From: CAWEHT01 sp963808455
GTDB lineage: Bacteria > Chloroflexota > Anaerolineae > CG2-30-64-16
Direction: 5' to 3'
Assembly: GCA_963808455.1 (NCBI GenBank)
Contig: CAWEHT010000396.1
Coordinates: 1-14,157, forward strand
DNA: 14,157 nt
Part shown: positions 8,665 to 14,157 of the stretch, one piece after another
How the letters are laid out: every line of letters starts with the position of its first letter
Numbering within the stretch: position 1 is the stretch's first letter
Notes under the pieces: model-generated
Told to the model about the DNA's origin: nothing
Database searches by the model: none
Seen by the model: only the letters and a program-made list of their open reading frames with translations
Position numbers and translations under genes: made by a program

Positions 8665-8693
8665 AACTTACCAGGAAGGGTTCGACCTGTCAA
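8665..8693 (-). promoter_or_regulatory. Candidate sigma70-type promoter for cysK
   Basis: On the minus strand a perfect -35 TTGACA (plus positions 8688-8693) is followed after 17 bases by TAAGTT (8665-8670), matching three of six -10 bases. The -10 is directly preceded by TGG, an extended -10 (TGn). The start of transcription would lie near 8658. The weak -10 keeps confidence moderate. Confidence 0.42.
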
Positions 8694-8738
8694 GTCTCAG
8701 AGAGCATGCCATGTCAGAGGTTGGATCGATCACGGCGC

Positions 8739-8767
8739 TTGACCCCACTTTGCTCAAGTGCGAGAAT
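8739..8767 (+). promoter_or_regulatory. Candidate promoter and dyad operator for copZ-copA
   Basis: TTGACC (8739-8744), a 17-base spacer and GAGAAT (8762-8767) give five and four matches to the sigma70 hexamers. The spacer contains an exact inverted repeat CACTT-N5-AAGTG (8746-8760). A wider pair, CCCCA (8743-8747) and TGGGG (8767-8771), brackets it. Symmetric sites between -35 and -10 are typical of MerR/CueR control, and C/G-run dyads recall CsoR sites, but neither regulator is encoded in the window. The expected leader to copZ is about 60 bases. Confidence 0.42.
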
Positions 8768-8823
8768 GGGGATGTAACATTCGGGATGATCCGGCATCAA
8801 ACGAGATGTTCGAGATCGCTCAC

Positions 8824-8830
8824 AAAGGAG
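8824..8830 (+). promoter_or_regulatory. Ribosome binding site of copZ
   Basis: AAAGGAG is six bases before ATG 8837. It decides the copZ start against an open frame that continues upstream to 8651. Confidence 0.75.
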
Positions 8831-8836
8831 ACATTC

Positions 8837-9046
8837 ATGTCTTATAAAGCCGTTCTGAATGTGCCGGCAATCTCTTGCGGCCATTGTGTGAAGACCATTC
8901 AACGCGAGACCAGCGGCCTGCCCGGCGTTATCAGCGTGGAAGCCGACCAAACCAGTAAGACAGCAACCTACACTCTCGAGAGCGAGGCTGCGCTGACGGG
9001 GGTCAAGGCGGCCCTGGCAGAGATTGGCTACCCCGCACAGGGGTGA
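8837..9046 (+). CDS. copZ: Copper chaperone, single heavy-metal-associated (HMA) domain protein
   Basis: A 69-residue cytoplasmic metallochaperone that would bind Cu(I) and pass it to the P-type ATPase encoded ten bases downstream. The metal site is C14-x-x-C17 in the segment AISCGHCVKTIQ; the more usual MxCxxC has Ile in place of Met. The rest fits the ferredoxin-like HMA fold: LPGVISVEADQTSKTATYTL, then a helix and a closing GYPAQG. It has a strong ribosome binding site. The close spacing to copA indicates one operon. A mercury or zinc/cadmium carrier is possible from the domain alone, but the CPC-type partner points to copper. Confidence 0.88.
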   Translation: MSYKAVLNVPAISCGHCVKTIQRETSGLPGVISVEADQTSKTATYTLESEAALTGVKAALAEIGYPAQG

Positions 9047-9055
9047 GGATCACGT

Positions 9056-11481
9056 GTGGCTGAAACCAAGCGTCTCACCCTTCCCATCACGGGCATGACC
9101 TGCGCCAACTGCGCTGGGACCATAGAGCGCAACCTCAAGAAAATGCCAGGAGTGAGCGAAGTAGCCGTGAACCTGGCCAGCGAGAAGGCCAGCATTGCCT
9201 ATGATCCGGCCGTGGCAGATGAGCCCAAGATTCGCTCTCTTATCGGCGACCTGGGCTACGGCGTGGCCACGGCGAAGATCGAGATGCCCGTCAGCGGCAT
9301 GACCTGCGCCAACTGCTCGGGGACCATCGAACGCAACCTCAAGAAGATGCCGGGGGTCGTCGCGGCCAACGTCAACCTGGGAACCGAGCGCGCGAGCGTC
9401 GAGTTCATACCCACTATGGTGGGATATGCCGACTTCAAGCGCAAGATCGAAGACCTGGGCTACGGGGTCATCGAAGCGGGGCCGGGAACAGCTTCCAGAG
9501 ATGCCGAGGCAGATGCACGCGCGGCCGAGATTGCACGCCAGCGCCGCCTCCTGTGGACCGGCATTGCTCTGACGGCCCCGCTGTTCTTGCTGGCAATGGG
9601 CACCATGGTCGGGCTGCTGCCGATGGAACCCTGGCAGCCCTGGGCGATGTTTGTGCTCGCCACCCCGGTGCAATGGTACGTCGGCTGGCAGTACTACACG
9701 GGCGGCTACAAGGCGCTCAAGAACGGCAGCGCCAACATGGACGTGCTGATCGCGCTGGGCTCGTCAGCAGCCTACCTTTACAGCGTGGTCGTGCTGCTCT
9801 CGATGGGGCGTCTCGGCGAGGTCACCTATTTCGAGACCTCGGCCTTGATCATCACCTTGATCCGGGTCGGCAAGTACCTGGAGGCGGTGGCAAAGGGCCG
9901 CACCAGCGCCGCCATCAAAGCCCTGATCGGGCTGCGAGCTACCACGGCCCGCGTGCTGCGCGACGGGATCGAGAAGGATGTGCCGATCGACCAGGTCCGC
10001 GTCGGCGACACTGTGCTGGTGCGGCCCGGCGAAAAAATGGCCGTGGATGGCGTCGTGCTTGACGGCCGCTCGGCGGTGGATGAGTCGATGTTGACGGGCG
10101 AGAGCCTGCCGGTCTCCAAGAAACCCGGCGATCCAATCATCGGCGCGACCTTGAACGGATCTGGTCTGCTGCGCGTCCAGGCGACCAAAGTCGGCTCCGA
10201 GACCGCACTGGCGCAGATCATCCGGCTGGTCGAGGAGGCGCAAGGCTCAAAAGCGCCGATTCAGGCCCTGGCCGACCGCGTGTCGGGAGTCTTTGTGCCG
10301 ACCGTGATTGGGATCGCCCTCCTGACATTCCTGGGATGGCTGTTCCTCGGTCACAGCACTTTCACTGTGGCCATGGTCAACATGGTGGCCGTGCTGGTCA
10401 TAGCCTGCCCCTGCGCCCTCGGGCTGGCCACGCCCACGGCGATTATGGTCGGCACAGGCAGGGGCGCCGAGAACGGCATCCTCTTCCGCAACTCCGAGGC
10501 GCTGGAACGCACCGAGCAGGTCAAGACCATCGTCCTTGACAAAACGGGCACGATCACGCAAGGCAAGCCTGCACTCACCGATCTGGTCGTTTGCGAAGCG
10601 ACAGATCGAGCGGAGGCCCTGCGCTTGATCGCCTCGGCGGAGCGTGGCTCGGAGCACCCGCTCGGGCAGGCGGTCGTGCAAGCAGCACGCGAGCGCGGGC
10701 TGGCACTGAGCGACCCGCAGGGATTCGAGGCCATCGCCGGGCATGGCATCCGGGCCCAGGTGGATGGGCACAGCGTGAGCGTGGGCGCGCCGCGTTGGCT
10801 GGCCAGCGAGGCCGGCTCGCTGGACGACCTGGGCGCGACGGTTGAGGCCCTCCAGGCCTCAGGTAAGACCGTGGTGGTAGGTGCCCTGGACGGAAAAGCC
10901 ATAGGCGCGATCGGGATCGCAGACACGGTAAAAGCCGGCTCCGTCGAAGCTGTCAGGGCGCTGCGCCAGTTGGGCCTGCAGGTGGTCATGATCACCGGCG
11001 ACAACCGGCGCACCGCGGAAGCCATCGCACTCCAGGTGGGCATCACCGATGTCCTCGCCGAGGTCCTGCCGGGCGAGAAAGCCGCGCAAGTGAAGGTCCT
11101 CCAGAATACCGGGCATGGCCCGGCGCGCACGGTCGTGGCCATGGTCGGCGACGGGATCGATACGCACCACGGCTCGCGCAGGCCGATGTTGGCCTGGCCA
11201 TCGGCACGGGCACCGACGTGGCCATGGAAACCGCCGGCGTAACCCTGATGAGCGGCGACCTCCGCGGGGTGGCCAGGGCCATCGCGCTGAGCCGCGGCAC
11301 GATGCGCACCATCAAACAGAACCTGTTCTGGGCCTTTTTCTATAACGTGCTCCTGATCCCCCTAGCGGTCTGCGGTTTGCTGCACAACGCGCCCTGGCTG
11401 GCAGCGGCTGCCATGGCCTGTTCTTCCATCTTCGTGGTCACCAACTCATTGCGCCTGCGGGGCCTGCGACTCGCTTCCTGA
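9056..11481 (+). CDS. copA: Copper-translocating P1B-type ATPase CopA (one frame break in the hinge motif)
   Basis: A membrane pump that exports Cu(I) using ATP. Two N-terminal HMA domains carry TCANC sites at C16/C19 and C84/C87. Membrane helices follow (from about residue 165), with actuator TGES, then the transport motif CPC (451-453) in ACPCALGLATP. The phosphorylated Asp is D495 in DKTGT, the ATP-site His is in SEHPLGQ, and TGDN follows. At 11159-11163 five bases (GATAC) stand where six should encode the Asn-Asp of GDGxND, shifting frame 2 to frame 1. After the break the frame reads LAQADVGLAIGTGTDVAMETAGVTL in two parts, and two further helices end at TGA 11479-11481. Corrected length is about 808 residues, normal for a two-HMA CopA. 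GTG 9056 is the start, after AGGAT. Confidence 0.93.
9092..9355 (+). repeat. Internal direct duplication encoding the two CopA metal-binding sites
   Basis: Bases 9092-9151 and 9296-9355 align without gaps at an offset of 204 (68 codons), with about 53 of 60 identical by my count. Both encode GMTCANC, one residue (A or S), then GTIERNLKKMPG. Most differences are at third codon positions, which suggests a fairly recent duplication or gene conversion of the HMA domain under selection. Confidence 0.8.
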
Positions 11482-11500
11482 TCGCTGGCCCCCCAAGCAC

Positions 11501-11525
11501 GCTCGCAAACAGGCCGTTTGTGAGC
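11501..11525. terminator. Hairpin between convergent copA and the Rrf2 gene, likely bidirectional terminator
   Basis: GCTCGCAAAC (11501-11510) pairs with GTTTGTGAGC (11516-11525) over ten base pairs with one G-T wobble and the loop AGGCC. It fills the 61-base gap between two converging genes. No clear T-run follows on either strand, so termination efficiency is unknown. Confidence 0.5.
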
Positions 11526-11542
11526 CCGTTCTCATGGGGTTC

Positions 11543-11983
11543 TCAGGGCAGATGCTGGGCTCCTCCCAACTGCGCAGCGCGTGCCAACAGGCTGGCCAGC
11601 GTGTGCCGCTCCAACAGCCCCAGTACCTGGGTCTCAGCCTCAAGCCCGATCTCGTCCAACGCCAAGGACAGGCAACTCAGGGCGCAACTATCCGGAACTG
11701 CGCTATCCGTCGGCACCGCGATCCGAACGGCCCCGAAGATGTCCGCCAATGTGATGTCCTGCGGCTCCCGCGCCAGGCGGTAGCCGCCGCCGCGCCCCTC
11801 GCGTGCCTCTACGATGCCCCCGCACGCTAGCAACGCCAGCACACGTCGCAAGTGGACGGCGTGTGCGTGAACACCCTGCGCGAGGGTCGCGCTCGAGCAA
11901 TTACCCTCTGACGTCGCCAGCGTTGCCAACGCATGCACGGCCGTGTGATAACATCCGCCCTCGAACACGACCCTGGTACCCAT
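11543..11983 (-). CDS. Rrf2-family transcriptional regulator
   Basis: A cytoplasmic winged-helix DNA-binding protein of 146 residues, the usual Rrf2 size. The N-terminus has TAVHALATLA, the recognition region HLRRVLALLACGGIVEAREGRGGGYRLAREP (about residues 44-74, typical 'G.GGGy.La') and ITLADIFGAV. The C-terminal helix ends LERHTLASLL, matching the family's 'L...tLadLl'. Cysteines C100 and C104 (SCALSC) lie in the loop where IscR and NsrR bind an iron-sulfur cluster, though spacing differs from both. Further cysteines are at 11, 29 and 54. GGGAG precedes ATG 11983 by about nine bases on the minus strand. It lies 94 bases after the nitroreductase on the same strand, so the two may be co-transcribed. 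It could respond to redox stress, nitric oxide or metal; the signal is not shown by sequence. Confidence 0.85.
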   Translation of the reverse strand: MGTRVVFEGGCYHTAVHALATLATSEGNCSSATLAQGVHAHAVHLRRVLALLACGGIVEAREGRGGGYRLAREPQDITLADIFGAVRIAVPTDSAVPDSCALSCLSLALDEIGLEAETQVLGLLERHTLASLLARAAQLGGAQHLP

Positions 11984-12044
11984 CGTCGTTATCTCCCTTG
12001 ATCTCGTTTGCCGCAGGGATCGAGTCTGATCAGCCAGCCTCTCG

Positions 12045-12062
12045 GGCGGCGCATCCGCCGTC
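12045..12062. other. Small hairpin between nitroreductase and the Rrf2 gene
   Basis: GGCGGCG-CATC-CGCCGTC can form a seven-pair stem with one G-T wobble. It could attenuate read-through from the nitroreductase into the regulator gene, but in GC-rich DNA such stems also occur by chance. Confidence 0.25.
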
Positions 12063-12077
12063 GGCGCGAAACCCGGC

Positions 12078-12632
12078 TCAGGGAACGAACGGCTGATCCC
12101 AACGCCCGCGGAAGACGAACTCGGCCAGCGGTTTCCGCGTCCGCGGCGCCATCTCGCGCTCGTAGGTCTTCGGGCAGGTCATCGGCACGTAGCCGTCAGG
12201 CATCCCCACCGCGGCGCAGGCCGCGTTGGCGTCGAACCCGCCCATCTGATGTACGTTCAGGCCCAGGGCGCTCGCCTGCAAGGTCAGATGGGCCACTGCC
12301 TGGCCGGCGTCGTAGTACGCGTAGCGGTTCCGCGGGTCTGACGGTGGGTACAGCCGGGCGGCCGCCAGCACCAATACCGGCGCGTTCGCGGCCCAGGCTG
12401 GGTTGCGCCCGGACAGCGCGCCCAGCAGGCCCCGGTGTGCCTCAGTCTCATCGGGCGTCACGACAACGAAAGCCCACGGCTGGGCATTTCCGCCTGACGG
12501 CGCCCAGCGTGCCGCCTCGAACAGCGCCGCAAGTTTGTCACCTTCGACCGGGCGCGCCGAGAAAGCCCGCGGGCTCCAGCGCGCCTTGAGCAGCTCGTGT
12601 ATAGGATACTGAGTGTCGGCCATCTTCTCCAT
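12078..12632 (-). CDS. Nitroreductase-family FMN oxidoreductase
   Basis: A small cytoplasmic flavoprotein that reduces nitro groups, quinones or similar substrates with NAD(P)H; the true substrate is unknown. RWSPRAF (residues 18-24) is the FMN-phosphate contact segment, and APSGGNAQPWAFVVV (45-59) is the second family hallmark. YYDAGQAVAHLTLQASALGLNVHQMGGFD is the usual central helix and loop, interrupted here only for reading. The C-terminus carries MAPRTRKPLAEFVFRGRWDQPF. Length is about 184 residues. ATG 12632 is chosen because GGGGG lies seven bases upstream; ATG 12623 and TTG 12656 are in frame. The gene is intact. It diverges from the glycosidase-like gene and its promoter overlaps inverted repeats, suggesting control by a DNA-binding repressor, perhaps the neighbouring Rrf2 protein. 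Confidence 0.9.
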   Translation of the reverse strand: MEKMADTQYPIHELLKARWSPRAFSARPVEGDKLAALFEAARWAPSGGNAQPWAFVVVTPDETEAHRGLLGALSGRNPAWAANAPVLVLAAARLYPPSDPRNRYAYYDAGQAVAHLTLQASALGLNVHQMGGFDANAACAAVGMPDGYVPMTCPKTYEREMAPRTRKPLAEFVFRGRWDQPFVP

Positions 12633-12664
12633 AGGTCTGCCCCCATTTCGCTCCAAGTGCCCCC

Positions 12665-12681
12665 GATGCTTTTACTGCATC
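12665..12681 (-). promoter_or_regulatory. Inverted repeat in the nitroreductase 5' leader
   Basis: GATGC (12665-12669) and GCATC (12677-12681) are exact reverse complements around a seven-base loop. The element is between the proposed promoter and the start codon, so it could be a leader hairpin or a repressor site. Confidence 0.3.
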
Positions 12682-12691
12682 AGAGTTGACT

Positions 12692-12729
12692 ACAGTTTAC
12701 GGGTTAACTGTACGTTTGTCAAGTACAGT
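12692..12729. promoter_or_regulatory. Three ACAGT/ACTGT half-sites forming two overlapping inverted repeats
   Basis: ACAGTT (12692-12697) pairs with AACTGT (12706-12711), and ACTGTAC (12707-12713) pairs with GTACAGT (12723-12729). The middle half-site is shared. The array overlaps both hexamers of the nitroreductase promoter and reaches to seven bases before the -35 of the opposite promoter, as expected for an operator controlling divergent genes. Confidence 0.5.
12694..12722 (-). promoter_or_regulatory. Sigma70-type promoter for the nitroreductase
   Basis: On the minus strand TTGACA (plus 12717-12722), a 17-base spacer and TAAACT (12694-12699) give six and four matches to the consensus hexamers at optimal spacing. 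It faces the nitroreductase start about 60 bases away. Confidence 0.58.
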
Positions 12730-12736
12730 ATGCACC

Positions 12737-12765
12737 TTGTCAGGCCGGCATGGCTGTGGTACCAT
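12737..12765 (+). promoter_or_regulatory. Candidate sigma70-type promoter for the glycosidase-like gene
   Basis: TTGTCA (12737-12742), a 17-base spacer and TACCAT (12760-12765) give five and four matches. Transcription would start near 12772-12775, at or just before GTG 12775, so the message may be leaderless. No ribosome binding site is visible before that GTG, which agrees. Confidence 0.45.
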
Positions 12766-12773
12766 AGCCTGAC
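12739..12773. promoter_or_regulatory. Nested palindromes over the rightward promoter
   Basis: GTCAGGC (12739-12745) and GCCTGAC (12767-12773) are exact reverse complements. Inside them GGCTGTGGTACCATAGCC (12752-12769) is an 18-base palindrome with a single mismatched pair. The structure covers the -35, spacer, -10 and expected start of the rightward promoter, a position suited to a repressor. Confidence 0.45.
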
Positions 12774-12774
12774 T

Positions 12775-14157
12775 GTGACGGACGAAACAAGGCGCCGGCT
12801 CGCGCCGGCCTCGCCGAGCCTGTTCGGGTTCTGGGGCGGGCCTGCCTGGCTCCTGCTGCTGAACACTCTTCTAGCGGCGCTGCTCTGGGGCAGCGCCCTT
12901 TTTGCGCTCCTGGGCCAGGGCCCGAGCTGGCTCAGCCCTCGCCCGGCTCCGGGCGACGTGGTGGGCGCCCCCGCGATACGCCCCGACCTGGGCGGCGCGC
13001 CCGGCGTCAACCTGGATGCAAGTGAGCTGGCCGCGCCTGATCTTGCTGCCCGCCTGCACGCGCTGGCCGGAGCCGGCGTGCATTGGGTGCGCTTCTGCTT
13101 GCCTTGGGACCAGAATCCAGCCCCGGCCAGGGGTGTATCAATGGGGCCCGTGGGACCGCGTCTTTGCGGACCTGGCAGCCGAGCCGGCCCTCCAGCCGTT
13201 GGTCGTTCTCAACCGATCGCCGGCCTGGGCACGGCCTCCGGCAGATGCCGCTAACGCCCTTGCCCCACCCCAGACGCGGGCCGACCTTGGCGCGTATGTG
13301 GCGGCCGTGGCGCAGCGCTACGGCACACGGGTGCGCTACTATCAGGTGTGGGACGAGCCAAATATCGCTCCGCATTGGGGCGCCCGCCCGGTGGAATCCG
13401 GCGGGCTATCTGGGACTGCTGCGGGAAGCCGCGGTAAACATTCGGCAGACCGAACCCGGGGCTCAGATCGTACTGGCGGCGCTCGCGCCGAACGAAGAGG
13501 GCGGCGGCGCCAATGAGAGCGACATCGGCTACCTTGACGCGGTGATATGGCCTCGGTGCCCGCGCCTGGTTCGATATTGCCACGGGCGAACCGTATGGGT
13601 TCTCACTGCCGCCGGACGCACCGTCCTCGCCAGGTGTGCTGGCTTTCAGCCGGGCCGCGTTGCTGCGCCAGGTGATGGTGCGCCACGGCGATGCGAGCAC
13701 GCCCCTCTGGGCAACCTCCTTCGGTTGGAACGCTCTGCCTGCTGGCTGGTCAGGTTCGGCTTCGCCCTGGGGCCAGGTCAGCGAAACGGAACAGGCACGT
13801 TCGTCGCGTTGGCGATGAGCGAGGCCCGGACCCGATGGCCCTGGCTGGGGCCGTTGTTCTGGGCAGCGGATTGCCCCCTGCGCCCCCCGGACGACCCGTG
13901 GCGAGGCTTCGCGTTGTGTGACTACGACGGCGGTGGGGATTCCACGGGATGGCGACCCGTGTGGAATGCATTGGTTGCGCCGGCCGCAAACCCCGTGTTG
14001 CCACCCGGCGAGCACGCTCCCAACCACCCCGCGCTGCAGTATAGCCCAGGCTGGCGCGTGGCTGCACGGGGGCCGACCCGCGCGCAAACGGCGACCAACT
14101 GGCGTTCACCTTTTACGGCACCGACCTGGCCTTCCGCATCCAGGGTGGCCCATACTG
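12775..14157 (+). CDS. Membrane-anchored glycoside-hydrolase-like protein, partial (five frameshifts)
   Basis: The N-terminus has a basic segment and one hydrophobic helix (about residues 23-46), an anchor or uncleaved signal, so the rest is probably extracytoplasmic. A TIM-barrel-like part follows: GVHWVRFCLPWDQNPAP, VYQWGPWDRVFADL, LQPLVVLNRSPAWA, then YYQVWDEPNIAPHWG. The Glu of DEPN (codon 13355-13357) matches the acid/base Glu of clan-A glycosidases such as GH39/GH5. SFGWNALPAGW and LGPLFWAADCPL come later. At the edge, LAFTFYGTDLAFRI looks like the start of a beta-sandwich domain. Breaks: extra G in the run 13130-13133, extra A at 13395-13396, extra A at 13545, missing T at 13800-13801, missing G in 14068-14072. 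GTG 12775 is preferred; ATG 12730 is in frame. The gene runs off the right end. Substrate unknown. Confidence 0.65.

Larger units (their letters stand above)
8387..8836. other. 450-base divergent intergenic region between cysK and copZ
   Basis: No convincing gene is seen. Open frames of about 100 codons exist on both strands, but they resemble no family I recognise and are low-complexity Arg/Ala/Pro/Ser, as expected from GC-rich noncoding DNA. The region holds two candidate divergent promoters, a perfect 17-base palindromic element (8636-8652) and an operator-like dyad (8743-8771). If the cysK promoter proposed here is right, cysK has an untranslated leader of roughly 270 bases. Within it are GC-rich hairpins such as CCCC-GCA-GGGG near 8553-8563. 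I recognise no known riboswitch class in it. Confidence 0.6.

Noticed and set aside
8671..8700. GGGTTCGACC resembling a tRNA T-loop
   Set aside because: The flanking bases do not form a T-stem or acceptor stem, and no D-arm or anticodon arm can be folded upstream.
8397..8742. Overlapping open frames of about 100 codons on both strands in the cysK-copZ gap
   Set aside because: No ribosome site, no recognisable domain, and each is contradicted by the other. The region is better explained as control DNA.
13251..14087. 278-codon minus-strand open frame opposite the glycosidase-like gene
   Set aside because: The plus strand shows recognisable glycosidase-like motifs in frame-corrected form, while this frame shows only low-complexity residues.
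1..14157. CRISPR arrays, insertion sequences, integrases, phage or toxin-antitoxin genes
   Set aside because: No regularly spaced repeats, no transposase or integrase motifs and no terminal inverted repeats were found on reading both strands.

Overview
The window is a GC-rich (about 65% by eye) stretch of bacterial DNA. Gene content and style (an anaerobic-type cobalamin cluster ending in a PduX-like kinase, and a membrane-anchored DEPN-type glycosidase-like protein) would fit Chloroflexota, but this is a weak inference because no marker gene is present.

Layout. Positions 1-7295 (+ strand) hold a cobalamin (B12) biosynthesis operon: the tail of a probable CbiL-type methyltransferase, a broken small membrane protein, the cobalt-transporter ATPase CbiO, precorrin-2 dehydrogenase, uroporphyrinogen-III methyltransferase (CobA), cobyrinate a,c-diamide synthase (CbiA/CobB), CbiB, threonine-phosphate decarboxylase (CobD) and an L-threonine kinase of the PduX family. 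Together they cover cobalt uptake, entry into the corrin branch, amidation, and manufacture and attachment of the aminopropanol arm. ATGA or near-adjacent junctions indicate translational coupling. cysK (cysteine synthase, - strand) converges on this operon and diverges from a copper module, copZ-copA (+). Both divergent promoters can be proposed in the 450-base region between them. An Rrf2-family regulator (-) converges on copA. Upstream of it, also on the - strand, is a small nitroreductase. This diverges from a membrane-anchored glycoside-hydrolase-like gene (+) that runs off the right edge. The 145 bases between those two start codons carry back-to-back sigma70-like promoters and several inverted repeats.

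The most striking property is quality rather than gene content. At least 13 single-base frame breaks can be placed to within a few bases, in cbiO, the dehydrogenase, cobA (two), cbiA, cobD, pduX, copA and the glycosidase-like gene (five). Each is flanked by well-conserved coding sequence, and most lie in or next to short base runs. Most likely these are sequencing or consensus errors, so the genes are reported as whole CDS spanning the breaks. Two spots look like more than a simple indel: the membrane-protein remnant before cbiO (140-369) and the GDGxND hinge motif of copA (11159-11163). I see no CRISPR array, tRNA, rRNA, insertion sequence or phage gene, and no clearly new system. The best candidates for new biology are the compact divergent promoter/operator region at 12665-12775 and the cysK-copZ divergent control region.
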